A stretch of DNA of 5,754 bases from positions 1-5,754 of the forward strand of contig CAIJEA010000203.1 in NCBI GenBank assembly GCA_903819605.1, in the 5' to 3' direction. This document shows positions 4,913 to 5,754 of the stretch, in pieces. Both the position numbers and the translations under genes were made by a program. This DNA comes from an uncultured cyanobacterium. GTDB taxonomy: Bacteria; Cyanobacteriota; Cyanobacteriia; Pseudanabaenales; Pseudanabaenaceae. Under the pieces are notes generated by a model that saw only the letters and a list, made by a program, of their open reading frames with translations, was not told the origin of the DNA and did no database searches. The stretch's first letter is position 1; every line of letters begins with the position of its first letter.

Positions 4913-5345
4913 TGAAATCGTCTTGTGCATAAACACGAAATCTTTCCAAATCTGCTTGGAGCGTAGATTCAACAACTTGTCCTAGAAACAAATTATCCAT
5001 AAGCTGCCCAATCGCAGGAATTGCGTAGGCAATGCTTAACTTAACGATTGTCGTGTTGTTTGGACGACCATAAAACCTTACAGCTCCACGGTTTGGCAGT
5101 CCACCAATCGACTCCCACTGAATTATTTGGTTAGGAATTTGTTTGAGAATCCGAGATTTCCAAGTAAAAGTCAAGCCATTAGTGCCAAGTTTCCACGCGG
5201 ACACTTCAGGATCAGAGGTTATATCTACAGAATCAATCCACTTCATCCAACGGGGCATTGCTTGCAAGTCTGACCATAACGACCACGCATATTCCACGGG
5301 AACAGTTACTTCAGTCTGGACAGTATGTTCTAGCCAGTCAGTCAT
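4902..5345 (-). CDS. SRPBCC family protein (polyketide cyclase/dehydrase-like)
   Basis: The 147-residue product has the shape of a single START/SRPBCC lipid-binding fold. EHTVQTEVTVPVEYAWSLWS (6-25) is the first strand and helix. DLQAMPRWMKWIDSV (26-40) matches the common D-x-x-x-MPxWMxWIxSV block, and W51 to W62 plus IIQWESIGGLPNRGAVRF (74-91) form the central strands lining the cavity. The C-terminal helix LQADLERFRVYA (129-140) closes the pocket. Proteins of this family bind hydrophobic ligands, and in cyanobacteria many are annotated cyclase/dehydrase with no known substrate; the ligand here is unknown. No signal peptide or membrane segment is visible, so it is probably cytosolic. The ATG at 5345 has no clear ribosome site. 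The gene converges on fur and ends 22 bp after the fur stop. It has no operon partner in the window. Confidence 0.88.
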   Translation of the reverse strand: MTDWLEHTVQTEVTVPVEYAWSLWSDLQAMPRWMKWIDSVDITSDPEVSAWKLGTNGLTFTWKSRILKQIPNQIIQWESIGGLPNRGAVRFYGRPNNTTIVKLSIAYAIPAIGQLMDNLFLGQVVESTLQADLERFRVYAQDDFTKS

Positions 5346-5376
5346 TGGATAATTGTTGGTTTTTACTAATTTTTAC

Positions 5377-5417
5377 CTATATCAATCATATAGCAAACCC
5401 AAATGTTAAGACATTTG
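5377..5417. promoter_or_regulatory. Two short palindromes upstream of the SRPBCC gene
   Basis: CTATAT (5377-5382) pairs with ATATAG (5388-5393) across CAATC, and CAAATGT (5400-5406) pairs with ACATTTG (5411-5417) across TAAG. They lie 32-72 bp upstream of the ATG at 5345, where promoter and operator elements are expected. A minus-strand TATGAT (5390-5385) could be a -10 box, but there is no good -35. Confidence 0.3.
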
Positions 5418-5448
5418 ACCATTGGTAAGTAGCTAGGCGCAATTAAAT

Positions 5449-5507
5449 ATAAAACCCAAAAACCTTTGGCGCACACTGCACGTGCGCCAAAGGTTTTTGG
5501 GTTTTAT
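5449..5507. terminator. Perfect 26-bp hairpin, candidate bidirectional terminator or foldback repeat
   Basis: Bases 5449-5474 are the exact reverse complement of 5482-5507, with a 7-base loop (ACTGCAC). The upper stem is GC-rich (TTTGGCGCAC/GTGCGCCAAA), and the outer part is TTTTTGGGTTTTAT on either strand, so a terminator would work in both directions. It lies 103 bp upstream of the SRPBCC start and does not close any gene in the window, so it could instead be a dispersed palindromic repeat. Confidence 0.55.
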
Positions 5508-5627
5508 CCAATTACAGCGATTTATTTACTTACAAGCATAGATTATTCCTTTTGCCCTTAGCAACAATTTAATATCAAGACAAATCCGCAGTGGATTACA
5601 TTGCGAAGCCTTCATTTGGAGGTTGAT

Positions 5628-5754
5628 ATGTATAGCTATATAGCCAAGTAAGCTAAGACATAAAAAACAGAAGATAGTTGCGGTGCATTGCATCGCAACT
5701 ATCTTCTGTTTTTTGCTTTAGTCCTAACATAACTGGCTATTGCTATAAATACAT
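5628..5754. repeat. MITE-like foldback element with strong central hairpin, running to the window edge
   Basis: The centre is a perfect 21-bp inverted repeat (5662-5682 with 5694-5714, starting AAAAAACAGAAG), extended by a G-U and three more pairs to a loop of ATT. The outer ends are also related. The left end ATGTATAGCTATATAGCCA (5628-5646) and the reverse complement of the right end, ATGTATTTATAGCAATAGCC (5754-5735), share ATGTAT and ATAGCCA with a small indel. The right border may continue outside the window. A related end sequence occurs at 4320-4337. No transposase is encoded, so it would be non-autonomous. The central hairpin with its T-run could also terminate transcription. Confidence 0.55.

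Noticed and set aside
5143..5352. Plus-strand open frame of 69 codons
   Set aside because: It is entirely antisense to the SRPBCC gene and shows no protein-like pattern.

Overview
The window looks like a chromosomal piece of a cyanobacterium. Eleven copies of the HIP1 octamer GCGATCGC, a hallmark of many cyanobacterial genomes, lie between about 1254 and 4142. The Fur-family regulator is of the cyanobacterial FurA type, and RuvB and the creatininase-family protein are also of cyanobacterial type. The moderately AT-rich composition would fit a Pseudanabaena-like genome, but that genus assignment is only inference.

Layout. Positions 1-94 hold no recognisable gene. At 95-1006 (minus) is a solitary GIY-YIG nuclease-like gene with a DUF4357-type C-terminus; it is AT-rich and has no HIP1 site, suggesting it is accessory. 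It is separated from ruvB by a degenerate tandem array of HIP1-cored units of 24-28 bp (1145-1313). Next come ruvB (1293-2537, minus) and an upstream creatininase/MftE-like amidohydrolase (2518-3333, minus), which overlap by 20 bp and probably form an operon. The divergent intergenic region 3334-3650 is rich in symmetry: a palindrome of about 30 bp close to the amidohydrolase start, a 98-bp element bounded by perfect 12-bp inverted repeats, and a near-consensus sigma70-type promoter whose predicted start site falls on the ATG of the next gene. That gene (3651-3944, plus) encodes a 97-residue membrane protein of unknown function. A 470-bp stretch without a convincing gene follows, then a Fur-family regulator (4418-4879, plus) that converges on an SRPBCC/polyketide-cyclase-like gene (4902-5345, minus). 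The last 400 bp hold no convincing gene but carry two very strong hairpins (26-bp and about 25-bp stems), the second inside a MITE-like foldback element that reaches the window edge.

Functional reading. The genes look like a mix of housekeeping (ruvB, Holliday-junction migration), metabolic (creatininase-family amidohydrolase), regulatory (Fur) and unknown functions, and do not form one pathway. I see no CRISPR array, toxin-antitoxin pair, defence island or other multi-gene novel system. The most notable points are a FurA-like protein that keeps its DNA-binding and histidine-rich regions but has lost both CXXC motifs, a candidate leaderless membrane-protein gene, the HIP1 array against ruvB, and the family of foldback repeats.
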